Below are positions 17,957 through 26,491 of a stretch of 64,000 nt of DNA, piece after piece. The stretch comes from B69-G16 sp964501905. GTDB lineage: Archaea; Thermoproteota; Thermoprotei; Thermofilales; B69-G16. Made by a program: the position numbers and the translations under genes. Position 1 is the stretch's first letter. Each line of letters opens with the position of its first letter. Under the pieces are notes generated by a model, which had not been told where the DNA came from, did not search any database, and saw nothing but the letters and a program-made list of their open reading frames with translations. The stretch spans positions 202,555 through 266,554 of the forward strand of contig CAZCTW010000002.1 in the NCBI GenBank assembly GCA_964501905.1, read 5' to 3'.

Positions 17957-18322
17957 GTGAGTATCTGGGTTGAGAGCTTGGAAGAAAAATGTATACCTAT
18001 CCAAGTGGCTCAGTTCGAAGATTTGGTGAGATTCGCAACCTCCATGAGGACGTTCGGACAGAACAGCTATATACTCTACTTCGAGCATAACGGTAAACAC
18101 GTGTATGGGATATTTGTAGTGTTCAGGGATTATTATAAGTACTACGGGCTACCCCTCTTCTACTATACTATAAGGAAGGAACCTCCCGAAAAGCCCTATC
18201 TACTAGTTAAGATAGACGAAAGAGGAGAAAACATAGAGTTTTCAGAGGGTATAAAATCGGGGTGGATACCGGTGCCAATCATATCTCTAAAGGAGAAGCC
18301 AGACATTATCCACCTGGCTTAA
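17957..18322 (+). CDS. Hypothetical protein near crenactin
   Basis: About 121 residues, mixed alpha/beta, rich in Tyr and Phe (YYKYYGLPLFYYTIRK). It has no family I recognise. It lies downstream of the cyclophilin-like gene and within 600 bases of crenactin, so it could correspond to arcadin-1, which is also a small soluble arcade protein; I have only position and size for this. The TATA-like TTTATATA at 17939-17946 lies too close to the GTG at 17957, so the real start may be a later TTG near 17978. Confidence 0.5.
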   Translation: MSIWVESLEEKCIPIQVAQFEDLVRFATSMRTFGQNSYILYFEHNGKHVYGIFVVFRDYYKYYGLPLFYYTIRKEPPEKPYLLVKIDERGENIEFSEGIKSGWIPVPIISLKEKPDIIHLA

Positions 18323-18490
18323 CATAACGGTTTAGAATTAAGTCATTATTTCACTAAAGCGATTTCGTCTTTACCTATAGATCCTAGAAACATTTTAAGG
18401 CGTAGAAGAGAAAAAGCAACACTCTCGACTATGCTGGATTAGGCGAATTCGTTTATTTCTTACTTTAACGTGAACCTAAAATAGTAGAAA

Positions 18491-19525
18491 TTAAATTAGC
18501 CAGCTAAGCTCGTCGAAGAGAATAATCCCTAGAAGGTGCGCCATTAATATAGAAACTCCCTCATCAAGGGTCAATTTGCCATCGTCTACAATCGCTTTTT
18601 TAACAATCCATAGAGTCGAGGCTATGGCTAAAAACTGGTAGAGGACGTAGCCATCGAGATACACCGGTACTACGATGGCAAGCAGAGGGAAAACCAGCAT
18701 TATGCTCTGAACTACGCCGGATATTAAATTGGAAACCCCTAACTCTACATGCCCTCTCCGCGCGCCTACTATAGCTAAGCCGTGCTCAGGAATGCTGCCG
18801 GCGAACGCTATCAGGGTAGCCGCTATAACCATGTGAAGGTCTAGCTCGTGAACTAAGTATTCCGAGGCTCCCGATATAAGCTCGGCGCTTAAAAGTATGC
18901 CGAGTAGCCCTAGGAGCAAAGACTTAATCCATTTCCTGTCCTTTACACTCTTAGCTTTTACTGCCTTCTTAGAACCTCTAGACATAAAGTATAGGTAGCT
19001 TAGATAAGATATCAGGAGGAATACAGGTACTTCGCCGGGAAGGTATGGTTTCCCATCAAATATGTTTAGTATTAAACCTGTGCCTAAAAATATAGTGCTG
19101 AAGGCTATAGTTATCCTCATCACCTCCACGTCCTGCTCTAAGGCCTCTCTAGGCACTTCAATACTACCTCCTTTATACGTTAACATCACGACCAGTACGC
19201 CTAATAAAAGACCATTAAACGCCGACGCCAGCATCACCGTCAAGATGGCTACCTCCCTTAGGTGCGGAGAAAAAACCATGAATAAGGCGAGGATAGCCTC
19301 AGGTAGGTTAGACGCCAAGCTAGACACTACTCCAGTCGTGTACTCCGATAAACCCGTATACAGGCTAAAACCTTTAAACCCTTCAACAACGGTCTCGCTG
19401 GCCAGGAGCACAAGGAGAAAACCCGTGGAGAGAGCGATAATCGAGGAGATAAAATCCCCCTGCCCGAACAACGCTAACACGATCCCTGCAGCCGTTAATA
19501 GTATTATGCCGGCAAACCTCTTCAT
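18491..19525 (-). CDS. Sodium/calcium exchanger family (CaCA) transporter
   Basis: Membrane cation antiporter with two inverted alpha repeats: SSLASNLPEAILAL in the first half and IAFAGSIPEHGLAIVGARRG in the second, each with the acidic residue that coordinates Ca2+ or Na+ in the family. About 10-11 helices and a basic cytosolic loop (KKAVKAKSVKDRK) between halves. About 344 residues from ATG 19525; a TTG at 19537 is possible. Ion specificity cannot be read from sequence. Confidence 0.88.
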   Translation of the reverse strand: MKRFAGIILLTAAGIVLALFGQGDFISSIIALSTGFLLVLLASETVVEGFKGFSLYTGLSEYTTGVVSSLASNLPEAILALFMVFSPHLREVAILTVMLASAFNGLLLGVLVVMLTYKGGSIEVPREALEQDVEVMRITIAFSTIFLGTGLILNIFDGKPYLPGEVPVFLLISYLSYLYFMSRGSKKAVKAKSVKDRKWIKSLLLGLLGILLSAELISGASEYLVHELDLHMVIAATLIAFAGSIPEHGLAIVGARRGHVELGVSNLISGVVQSIMLVFPLLAIVVPVYLDGYVLYQFLAIASTLWIVKKAIVDDGKLTLDEGVSILMAHLLGIILFDELSWLI

Positions 19526-19667
19526 AAGCCTATACAAACAAAGGAAGAATATTAAGTTTCAGAACGGCAAATTAACACGCGTCAGCTTGTTGAGAAAAGC
19601 TGAGGAGAAAAAATTGAAAATAGGCGAAATAGCGACTAAACTTAAACGGTTTGAACAAAAACTAAAT

Positions 19668-19967
19668 TTAAGGTACTTTAAGACCCGTTAACTCTTCGAT
19701 TTCTTTCTTTCCAGCTTTAAGCTCATCCACTTGTCCAGGGTCAAGCGTTAGTAAGAGAGCTAGAAACTCGCCGACGTGGGTTTTCTCTTCTTTAGCTATA
19801 TCCTCGAACACTCTTCTTATTTTCTCGTCCTCTACCGCTCTAGCAAATTGAAGGTATAGGTTTATCGCATCTAACTCAGCTGCTATAGAATGTCTTAGCG
19901 CCTCCGCCAGCTCTTCCTTAGAAAACTTCTTGCCAACGGGTAGGTCAATAGGGTTTTTCGATAACAA
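19668..19967 (-). CDS. Ferritin-like protein of encapsulin-cargo type
   Basis: A 99-residue two-helix ferritin-like protein with E31, E61 and H64 (EExxH) as iron ligands. Half-size ferritins of this kind dimerise to build the di-iron site, and many are cargo of encapsulin shells (EncFtn). The C-terminal part EELKAGKKEIEELTGLKVP may act as a docking tail, but no encapsulin gene lies in this window. TTG start with GGAGGT seven bases upstream. Predicted role: ferroxidase and iron storage. Confidence 0.75.
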   Translation of the reverse strand: MLSKNPIDLPVGKKFSKEELAEALRHSIAAELDAINLYLQFARAVEDEKIRRVFEDIAKEEKTHVGEFLALLLTLDPGQVDELKAGKKEIEELTGLKVP

Positions 19968-20261
19968 CTTTTAAACCTCCAAGAAATATAATGGGCACAC
20001 ATAATATATATATGATTATTCTGTCAAAGACATGGATAAGTCTATAAGCTCCGTGTTCTGCGGGCTTTCATCACGCTTTCAGCATGCCCGCCGAATTTCT
20101 TCATGGTTCAATTATAGTTACATAAGCCCGAATTTCTACTTTACGCTATAACACCGTAGACATTCGCGATTTCAAAGCCGGTGTGCGTTTTATGACAAAA
20201 ATAGCTGGACAGAATTTTCTACTCGCTTACTAGCTACGGCTAAAATGAGAAAAAGGAATGT
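19968..20261. other. Intergenic region with a GC hairpin
   Basis: About 290 bases. The minus strand carries the promoter of the ferritin-like gene (AT-rich ATATATATATG near 20000). At 20060-20065 and 20086-20091 lies a perfect 6-bp inverted repeat, GCGGGC/GCCCGC, with a 20-base loop. On the minus strand the loop includes CTGA then GTGATGA, like the D'/C' core of a box C/D RNA, but I cannot find the outer boxes. Nothing else is supported. Confidence 0.4.
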
Positions 20262-21572
20262 TTATTTCCCGATTATTTTCACCTTTTCAACGCGTATAGC
20301 CGGCGTGTATACGTTAAACATCTTTTCTACTTTCCTGCCTACACCAGAGATGCTCTTTAACATATCGTAGATGTTGGAGGATATCATGCATTCTCTAACA
20401 GGGAATCTCAACTCCCCCTTCTCGACGTAAAACGCCTGCTTCGCCACTCCTGAGACTACGCCATCTTGGAACCTCATATCTCCGGAGAACCTTCTAATAT
20501 AAATTCCACGCTCTACGCCCTCTAGCAATTCCTCTTCGCTCATATCGCCCGGTGATACTAACGTATTGGTTGGAGCCACGTCTAGGAGAGAAGCGGCGTT
20601 GCCCGTCGCTTCGATTCCGAGAATGTTGCCGACGTATGTATTCGAGATATAGCGTTTTAAAACTCCATTTTCTATAACTACGGTTCTCCTCCTCGGAGAG
20701 CCTTCCTCGTCAAAGAGAGAAGAAGAAGTCCCGCCTTCAAGGATCCCATCATCGATAATCGTTAAGCCCTCACAGGCTATAGACTCGCCTATTTTACCTG
20801 CTAAGGGGCTACTGCCCTTCCACACGTTATCGGCTCTATAAGCCATCGATAGAGTGTAGAAAAACGACTGGGCTACGTCTGGATCCATGATAAGCGCGCC
20901 CTCAAAACTCTCCACGGGTTTGGCTCCTAGCGATTCAACGGCGAGTTTTGCTGCTTTTCTACCCATCGCGGCGAAATCGATTTCAAGCCTTCTGCCGGTC
21001 TCCATTGCAAAAGAAAAACTGCCTATTTCGCCGTGCTCTTTAGCTACCGCCAAAGTATAACCCCATATTAACGTCCCCCTCTCCTCCCCCATAAAGCCCT
21101 CCGACGTGACTAGAGAGCGTTCCGCGACAACCGCCTCGACCCGTCCCTCGGTAACCGAGACCCTCTCATCAAAGCCTCGAGCGGCTTCTACGGACTCCCA
21201 CGCCATCTCGACCACATCGCTGGCTGAGAGAAAAGCTATCTTGTCGTCGTATAACCCCCCGACGCTGGGCAACGGCTTTGGCTCCGGCAACCCGCTCCAA
21301 TACTCGTTCGGCTTCGATGCTTTAGCCATGTTCACGGCCGTCTCAACTATCCTCAATACCTCCTCTTTAGAAACTATGGTAGTCGACGCCGTGGCTAGAC
21401 GCTTGTCCACCACTATCGTGGCTGCTATCCTCCTCTCCACTGTTTGATTCGCACGCTTAACCTCGTCGTTTCTAACCTCTGCTCGCAGTTTCCTAACGAC
21501 CTTGTAACTGGCTAAAACTTCCTCAGCGCCTAGCCTTAAACCCTCCCTAAGGACTAGCTCGAGAAACTCCAT
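20262..21572 (-). CDS. tldE: TldE/PmbA regulatory subunit
   Basis: About 436 residues, the non-catalytic partner of TldD in a heterodimeric protease acting on small peptides or unfolded stretches. TldE-family layout: a GGTSSSLFDEEGSPRRRTVVIENGVL stretch, and no HExxxH motif. The start is ATG 21572 in a TGATG overlap with tldD, with GGGAGGGAG upstream, so translation is coupled. Confidence 0.92.
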   Translation of the reverse strand: MEFLELVLREGLRLGAEEVLASYKVVRKLRAEVRNDEVKRANQTVERRIAATIVVDKRLATASTTIVSKEEVLRIVETAVNMAKASKPNEYWSGLPEPKPLPSVGGLYDDKIAFLSASDVVEMAWESVEAARGFDERVSVTEGRVEAVVAERSLVTSEGFMGEERGTLIWGYTLAVAKEHGEIGSFSFAMETGRRLEIDFAAMGRKAAKLAVESLGAKPVESFEGALIMDPDVAQSFFYTLSMAYRADNVWKGSSPLAGKIGESIACEGLTIIDDGILEGGTSSSLFDEEGSPRRRTVVIENGVLKRYISNTYVGNILGIEATGNAASLLDVAPTNTLVSPGDMSEEELLEGVERGIYIRRFSGDMRFQDGVVSGVAKQAFYVEKGELRFPVRECMISSNIYDMLKSISGVGRKVEKMFNVYTPAIRVEKVKIIGK

Positions 21573-22957
21573 CACCGACTCCCTCCCACAATTATCCTAC
21601 ACCTAACGTGCGGTCCGCCTCCGTCGACCGGGACGGACTGCATTTTACCACAGAAACCTGGCGATTCAATAAGTAAATCCTTACCCACAGCGTCGACGCT
21701 CTTCAATACTTCAATAGCGTTCCCCGACACAGCTACACCCCTAAAAGGCCTAACTAACTCGCCATTTTTTATCTCCCACGCCTCTTGAACCGCGAACATA
21801 AACTCGCCGTTGGAATCCGCCTGCCCATGAAGACCCTTCTTCAAATAAAGCCCTTCCCGAGTCTCCGAGATTATCTCCTCGGGATCCCAATCGCCAGGCG
21901 CCATGTACGTATTCCTCATCCTCACTAGAGGCGCGTAGCTGTAGCTTTGAGCCCTCCCATTGCCCGTAGGCTCCATGCCCATAGCGGCGGCCGTCTCCCT
22001 GCTCTGCATGTACTCCTTTAACACGCCCTTCTCAACTATCACTACATCTCTAGCCTTCACTCCCTCGTCGTCGTAGGGCGTCCATCCAAACGCGTACTCT
22101 GGGCCCGGCGAATCCACTATCGTGACCAATTCCGACGCTACCTTCTCGCCTAGCTTTCTAGTTAGAACCGTACCGCTTAACACTAAATCCGCCTCCGCCG
22201 TATGCCCAAAAGCTTCATGAACGATTAAACCTAAAAGATCATTATCCAACACCGCCGTAACCAATCCCCCCTTCGGCACAGGAGCGTCTAAAAGCCTAAC
22301 CGCCCTCTCGGCCACCGTACCCGCTAAGGCGATAGGATCCTTCTCTCGGAATACTTCAAAACCCCCAGTCTTCGCTATTACGTCAAAGGATGGCGTAACT
22401 ATGCCCGAGCTAGCTGCTGCGGCGTAGAACGCAGCTCTAACTCTCGCCCCCTCCACCGATATCTCAGCTCCTTCGCTGTTAACGTAGTATTTCCCGAATA
22501 CGCTGTCTAGATAGGCGGCTCTATCGTCCTTTATCCGCGCGTCAAATCTCAATCTCTCATCGGCGTCTAGCATCAATTTAACCTTCTCTTCTACCGGTAC
22601 GTCCAACGGATTCGCCTTAACCGTGGCGTAGACCGAGTCTCGGATGCTCCCGAACTCCGCTATCCTTATCTTCTCCTTTCTTTTATCAGCTAAAGCCCTC
22701 GCCATCGAAAGAGCTGCTTCCAAAGCCGAAGTTAGGGAGGCGCCTGATAATTCCTCCGTAGAGGCAAAGCCCCAGGAACCCCCGTAGAGAACCCTTACTC
22801 CCGCCCCCGCCGCTGCGCGGAAACCCGCCTCTTCAACCTGGCCACGCGAAATTCTGACAAAAGTCGATTTAGAAACTTCGATTCTCACGTCGACGTAGTC
22901 GGCGCCTTTCCCAACTCCAACCTCAACTATTTTACTAGCCAAATCCAGGTACCACAT
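21572..22957 (-). CDS. tldD: TldD metalloprotease subunit
   Basis: Catalytic subunit of the TldD/TldE zinc protease, 461 residues. The zinc motif HEAFGH is present in LIVHEAFGHTAEAD, followed by the family block that leads to FGWTPYDDEG and GNGRAQSY. It acts in the cytosol together with TldE, which follows in a one-base overlap. ATG start. Confidence 0.95.
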   Translation of the reverse strand: MWYLDLASKIVEVGVGKGADYVDVRIEVSKSTFVRISRGQVEEAGFRAAAGAGVRVLYGGSWGFASTEELSGASLTSALEAALSMARALADKRKEKIRIAEFGSIRDSVYATVKANPLDVPVEEKVKLMLDADERLRFDARIKDDRAAYLDSVFGKYYVNSEGAEISVEGARVRAAFYAAAASSGIVTPSFDVIAKTGGFEVFREKDPIALAGTVAERAVRLLDAPVPKGGLVTAVLDNDLLGLIVHEAFGHTAEADLVLSGTVLTRKLGEKVASELVTIVDSPGPEYAFGWTPYDDEGVKARDVVIVEKGVLKEYMQSRETAAAMGMEPTGNGRAQSYSYAPLVRMRNTYMAPGDWDPEEIISETREGLYLKKGLHGQADSNGEFMFAVQEAWEIKNGELVRPFRGVAVSGNAIEVLKSVDAVGKDLLIESPGFCGKMQSVPVDGGGPHVRCRIIVGGSR

Positions 22958-23002
22958 CGCACAGAAATAACCCCATAGAGGTTAATAACGGTACAGCTTA
23001 AA

Positions 23003-24193
23003 TTAAACCAGTTTTTTCAATAAGAGTAAAAGCGCGACGTAGACCATCAGCGAAAAAGTCATGAAGTAGAAAGCAGCTAAAAAACCGGCCGCCTCCGCTA
23101 GAAAACCCGCGACAACCGGACCTACCATACTCCCCAAATCTTGGAAAAAACCCACTACTCCATAAGCCCTTCCATACCTCTCCCTACTAGACAGGCTAGC
23201 GATAAAGGCGCTTCTAGAAGGCGCGGCCATGAGCGATCCATGCAGCATAACTAGCAGAGCCACCTGAACTGGATTCCCCGCTAGAGGAAGGAGCAGAAGC
23301 GATATAGACCTTATAATCCCCACCAGTATCAACTCTTCCACGTTACCTAGTTTATCCGCTATATAGCCAGAGTAAAACCGAGAAAACATCCCCAAAACAT
23401 TACGTAGAGAAAGAATAAAGCCCACCAAGGCCAAGTCAAAACCAAGCTCCAGCGTAAGCCAGTAAGTAAGCAGGGGGATAAAAGAAGAAACCGAAATAAA
23501 AAGGAAAAAGGTAGACAACGCTATCAACACATACTCCAGCAACATCTTTCGTTGACAACCCTCCTCCATCCCCGGTTTTTCCAACTCAATCCGCGAAAGA
23601 AGCAGACAAATAAGCGCTATAACCGAGAAAAAAGCACCCAACCCGAAAACCGAGTAAAAACCGTATAAATCCGCTACAAACCCCGTAAAAACGGGAGAAA
23701 AAACACTGGGCAACATCCTCAAAGTCAAAACCAATCCAAACAAAGTCCCCGACAACTCCAACCCTTCAGCGTACACAGCAGTCGTCGACAACAAAGCCGT
23801 AGCCTCCAAACCCTGAGAAAAAGCTAAAAGAGAAATTGCCGTAAAAACCCGAAGTAAATCACTGGAGAAAAACAACAATAAAAAAGCCAAAACCCTAAAC
23901 AATAGAGAAAAGAACAAAGTAAACTTATCCCCCTTAAAATCCCTAAGAAAACCACCTACAAACCTAGAAAAAGCCCTCACAACAGCACCAAACGAGAAAA
24001 CTAACCCCACAGACAAAGCAGACCCGCCTAAAAACGCTATAAACGGCGGCAAAGCAACCTTGTAACTAACCAAGCTGGCAAACGAGAGAATAAAAACTAT
24101 TCTAAAAAATCCCCTCTTACCGCTCCGCCACAACCTCATACGCTCTAGATTCTCCACTAACACGCTTAAATAACTAAAGCCATCGAAACTCAA
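23003..24193 (-). CDS. Major facilitator superfamily transporter
   Basis: A 396-residue permease with 12 hydrophobic segments. Typical MFS signals: FSRFVGGFLRDFKGDKF between helices 2 and 3, and FSRFYSGYIADKLGN at the same place in the second half. Substrate unknown. The coding strand is unusually G/T-rich (its complement on + is extremely A/C-rich), unlike most other minus-strand genes here, and this increases toward 24 kb. I take it as replication-strand bias rather than transfer. Confidence 0.85.
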   Translation of the reverse strand: MSFDGFSYLSVLVENLERMRLWRSGKRGFFRIVFILSFASLVSYKVALPPFIAFLGGSALSVGLVFSFGAVVRAFSRFVGGFLRDFKGDKFTLFFSLLFRVLAFLLLFFSSDLLRVFTAISLLAFSQGLEATALLSTTAVYAEGLELSGTLFGLVLTLRMLPSVFSPVFTGFVADLYGFYSVFGLGAFFSVIALICLLLSRIELEKPGMEEGCQRKMLLEYVLIALSTFFLFISVSSFIPLLTYWLTLELGFDLALVGFILSLRNVLGMFSRFYSGYIADKLGNVEELILVGIIRSISLLLLPLAGNPVQVALLVMLHGSLMAAPSRSAFIASLSSRERYGRAYGVVGFFQDLGSMVGPVVAGFLAEAAGFLAAFYFMTFSLMVYVALLLLLKKLV

Positions 24194-24431
24194 CCTAAAC
24201 CGATCGCCAACATCCCGCCCGGAGCTGTAACAGAATCGAGGTAACCCAACACGCCCCCCTCAACCACGAAACCCTAAAGCATCCGCGATCGCCCTTAAAG
24301 CCTCAAGCGAAATTTATACCTACGCGAGTTTATTCCGGCGGCAACACGCTTCCCTCAATTTCCAAAATATACTCTCATAAAGCTAAGTAGCTATAAAAAC
24401 AGGAAAATAACCGGTAGAATCGGTGAAGAAA
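24194..24431. other. Intergenic region, A/C-rich, lysW-like promoter
   Basis: About 240 bases. A TATA-like GCTATAAAAAC at 24390-24400 sits about 36 bases before the start of the small zinc-ribbon gene, and GGTGAAG lies just before its ATG. The rest has no recognised feature. Confidence 0.5.
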
Positions 24432-24548
24432 ATGGTAGAAGTAAAATGCCCTGTCTGCGGTGCAATCATCGACCTAGGCGAAGAACCTGAAGTAGGAGAT
24501 ATCGTAGCATGTCCAGAATATGAAACAGAATTTGAAGTAAAAAGCTAG
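24432..24548 (+). CDS. LysW-like mini zinc ribbon lacking the 4th Cys
   Basis: A 38-residue peptide with the LysW pattern: CPVCG at 6-10, acidic middle, then CPEY at 27-30. LysW is the amino-group carrier for lysine/arginine synthesis and normally ends in a C-terminal EDWGE-type tail. Here the fourth zinc Cys is Tyr (TAT, one G-to-A change from TGT) and the tail is absent. So it is either a decayed lysW or a different small zinc-binding protein. No Lys biosynthesis gene lies nearby. Confidence 0.55.
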   Translation: MVEVKCPVCGAIIDLGEEPEVGDIVACPEYETEFEVKS

Positions 24549-24605
24549 GAAGGCGATACTACCTAAGGGAAGTAGAAGAATACGAAGAACTGAGGAGGAA
24601 TACTA

Positions 24606-24659
24606 ATGGCCAAAAGAAGAAAGGAAAGAAAAAAGGAAGAAGAGGAGAAAACAAAATAG
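24606..24659 (+). CDS. Tiny charged ORF (17 aa)
   Basis: ATG at 24606 preceded by GAGGAGG. It encodes 17 residues made almost only of Lys, Arg and Glu, beginning MAKRRKERKKEEEEKTK. It follows the LysW-like gene on the same strand. It may be a leader, a micro-protein or chance in a purine-rich stretch; I have no homology argument. Confidence 0.25.
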   Translation: MAKRRKERKKEEEEKTK

Positions 24660-24714
24660 AAAAGGCTAACTTAAAAACTCTTTTAAAATTTTTACCCTTC
24701 TTATTCCATACTTC

Positions 24715-25251
24715 TCAATTTCCCTCCTCCGCACATCCGAAACAGAAACAACACAAACGCCCCCAAACCCTCGCCTTAACAACCTCCACAATATGCATAA
24801 GAGCCTTAAGAAAAGCCCAATCCCTAGCTATATTCTTCACAAAAAACACATTATCCTCCCTCCTAATAACCCCCTTAGGCACATAAACATTAACCAACAT
24901 ACCACGATCAGGAGAAACATAAGAAGACTGAAGAAAACTCCCAAGACATAATCCAGCACGAGAAAAACCAATACAAGTCCTACTCCCCAACCACTCTGAA
25001 ACAGCTAAAGCCAAAGGAGCAACATCCTCAGGAAAAACAACCACCACATCTATATCCTCAGATCTAACAAACTTCACAGCTTCATACCCGACAATCCCTA
25101 AAAAATGCTAGTTAAACTCGTATACCTCTACAAAACCTGCGAAGAAATCCCCCACATTCTCCTCCAACTCCTTGAACATATAAAATCCTTTCAACGAGTT
25201 GAGCAATTTAACAATCATATACGGAGCATCTACCCTCCTAGCCTTAGACAT
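24715..25251 (-). pseudogene. HTH-phosphoribosyltransferase, broken by a TAG
   Basis: Remnant of an archaeal regulator with an N-terminal HTH and a PRTase domain. The N-terminal piece (25108-25251) contains LLNSLKGFYMFKELEENVG, like the HTH start of these proteins. A TAG at 25108-25110 then interrupts the same frame, which continues at once into a PRTase-like domain: PLALAVSEWLGS, SSYVSPDRGMLVNVYVPKG, then KNIARDW where the PRPP loop DD-x3-R-TG should be. The catalytic Asp pair is lost. About 178 codons in all, short by some 30 in the linker. The C-terminal half could still be read from GTG 25077. Confidence 0.6.
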
Positions 25252-25666
25252 ACACTAACCAAAACACCACCCCACCAGGGATATTTAACAATAACCCACC
25301 GACACATATCTATATCCTCCGGAAACCCGGAGACGGTCTCAGAGCCAAAATAGCGCTACCATTAATGGCAGATATCTCACAAAAAGACACAACAAAACCA
25401 GAACCCCGTGTAATAAGAAAAATATACATATCCAAACCGAATAAAGAGCTAAAACTTAACTAACCATACACAAACACTCATTACTGACAAGAACCGTATT
25501 CTGAACAAGTATCCAAATCACACCAAATACATCTAGCTGAAACAGCAGATTACCTCACAAACAACTCTCCGATTTTACGAACACCACTGCTTTTATGACA
25601 AACAACCCAAACAACAAATTTTAAACAAAACAAAGGATAAAAGCAAAAAATAAAATACTACCGGCT
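25252..25666. other. A/C-rich noncoding region
   Basis: About 415 bases without a supported gene. The + strand is extremely A/C-rich: at 25381-25440 I count A33 C14 G6 T7. A short inverted repeat, TCCGG/CCGGA, lies near 25316-25330. No cdc6/orc1-type box was recognised by eye. Confidence 0.6.
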
Positions 25667-25951
25667 TTACTCCTCCTTCTTCTCTAACACGATCTCAATC
25701 GTCGACACAGTACGCTGCTTACCAGGCTCGCCGACAACTTCGCTGCCAATTTTACACTCGACGATATCAACCTGGTCTTTTAAAAACCTCGTTCGCACTA
25801 TCTCCGCGGTATCAACGGCTTTCGAAATAGCCCTGCCACGCGCCTTAATAGTTACACGCTTCATGCCTTGGTGGAATTGTATTACGGTAGCTAGAACATA
25901 GTTCATTACGCTTTTTTGACCGACTAGTATCTGCCCTTCTTGTGCTGACAT
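25667..25951 (-). CDS. alba: Alba chromatin protein (copy 2)
   Basis: A 94-residue Alba, clearly paralogous to the copy at 2.6 kb: the same KARGRAISKAV loop and GEPGKQRTVSTIEIVLE ending. It starts ATG 25951 with GGAGTGA upstream and a TATA box at 25995-26005. It sits exactly where the strand composition switches. Copies of Alba may form heterodimers. Confidence 0.95.
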   Translation of the reverse strand: MSAQEGQILVGQKSVMNYVLATVIQFHQGMKRVTIKARGRAISKAVDTAEIVRTRFLKDQVDIVECKIGSEVVGEPGKQRTVSTIEIVLEKKEE

Positions 25952-26491
25952 GTTTTCACTCCTTGTTGGTTTGTGCGTTTTTTAAAATCGTGGGTAAATA
26001 TAAGTCTTTCTATTGATTGTTTAGTGTTATTAAGTGTGCTGACAAGCTGATCATTTCTTAAAGAGTAAGGGTTTTAGCCTTAAGGTATTAGGAGTTCTTT
26101 AAACCTTAAAAGTAAATGAAAAAGTATAAAATCTAGCCTGAGCGTGAACTTAGTTACAGGCTTAGTGATACTTACAAGGGTTCAAGTTTAATTCTTAAGA
26201 TTTTGTCTGTGATGAGTACATCAGCTTTTGGAGTTTGCTTTAGCTAGTCATCGCCTGTTTTTATCATACAGCCTGTTTCTGCCAAGTTGTCTATCTTTAT
26301 TGTATGGCTTCGTTGTTAAGTTTCCAACATTCATTGTGAGTAGTTTATATATGGGTTTGACGCTATTTTTCTAGACTTGCCTGGACCTTGCGCTGTCGGG
26401 CTTGACCGCCGTCTGTGACTTCATAGTCCTGTTGGGGGTTGTGGGCGAGGTGGGACTGAATCGTGATGAGCTAAATGTGTAGCGGGCAAGC
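25952..26491. other. G/T-rich noncoding region, origin candidate
   Basis: 540 bases without a supported gene, apart from the alba 2 promoter (TATA-like CTTATATTT on the minus strand at 25995-26005). The + strand becomes G/T-rich here: at 26401-26460 I count G23 T17. With the A/C-rich region to the left, this marks an abrupt keto/amino skew reversal, as at bidirectional replication origins. I found one TTTCCA word but no clear repeated origin box. Confidence 0.5.

Noticed and set aside
24606..24659. 17-residue charged ORF as a toxin or antitoxin
   Set aside because: Only its SD motif supports it; a purine-rich stretch gives Lys/Glu codons by chance. Listed with low confidence.
25108..25110. 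TAG read as pyrrolysine
   Set aside because: No pyrrolysine genes in the window, and the PRTase catalytic loop is also lost, so decay is simpler.
25105..25353. 82-residue open frame on the + strand in the A/C-rich zone
   Set aside because: Its composition (Pro, Thr, Ile, His-rich) is what A/C-rich DNA gives by chance, and it lies opposite the HTH part of the broken regulator.
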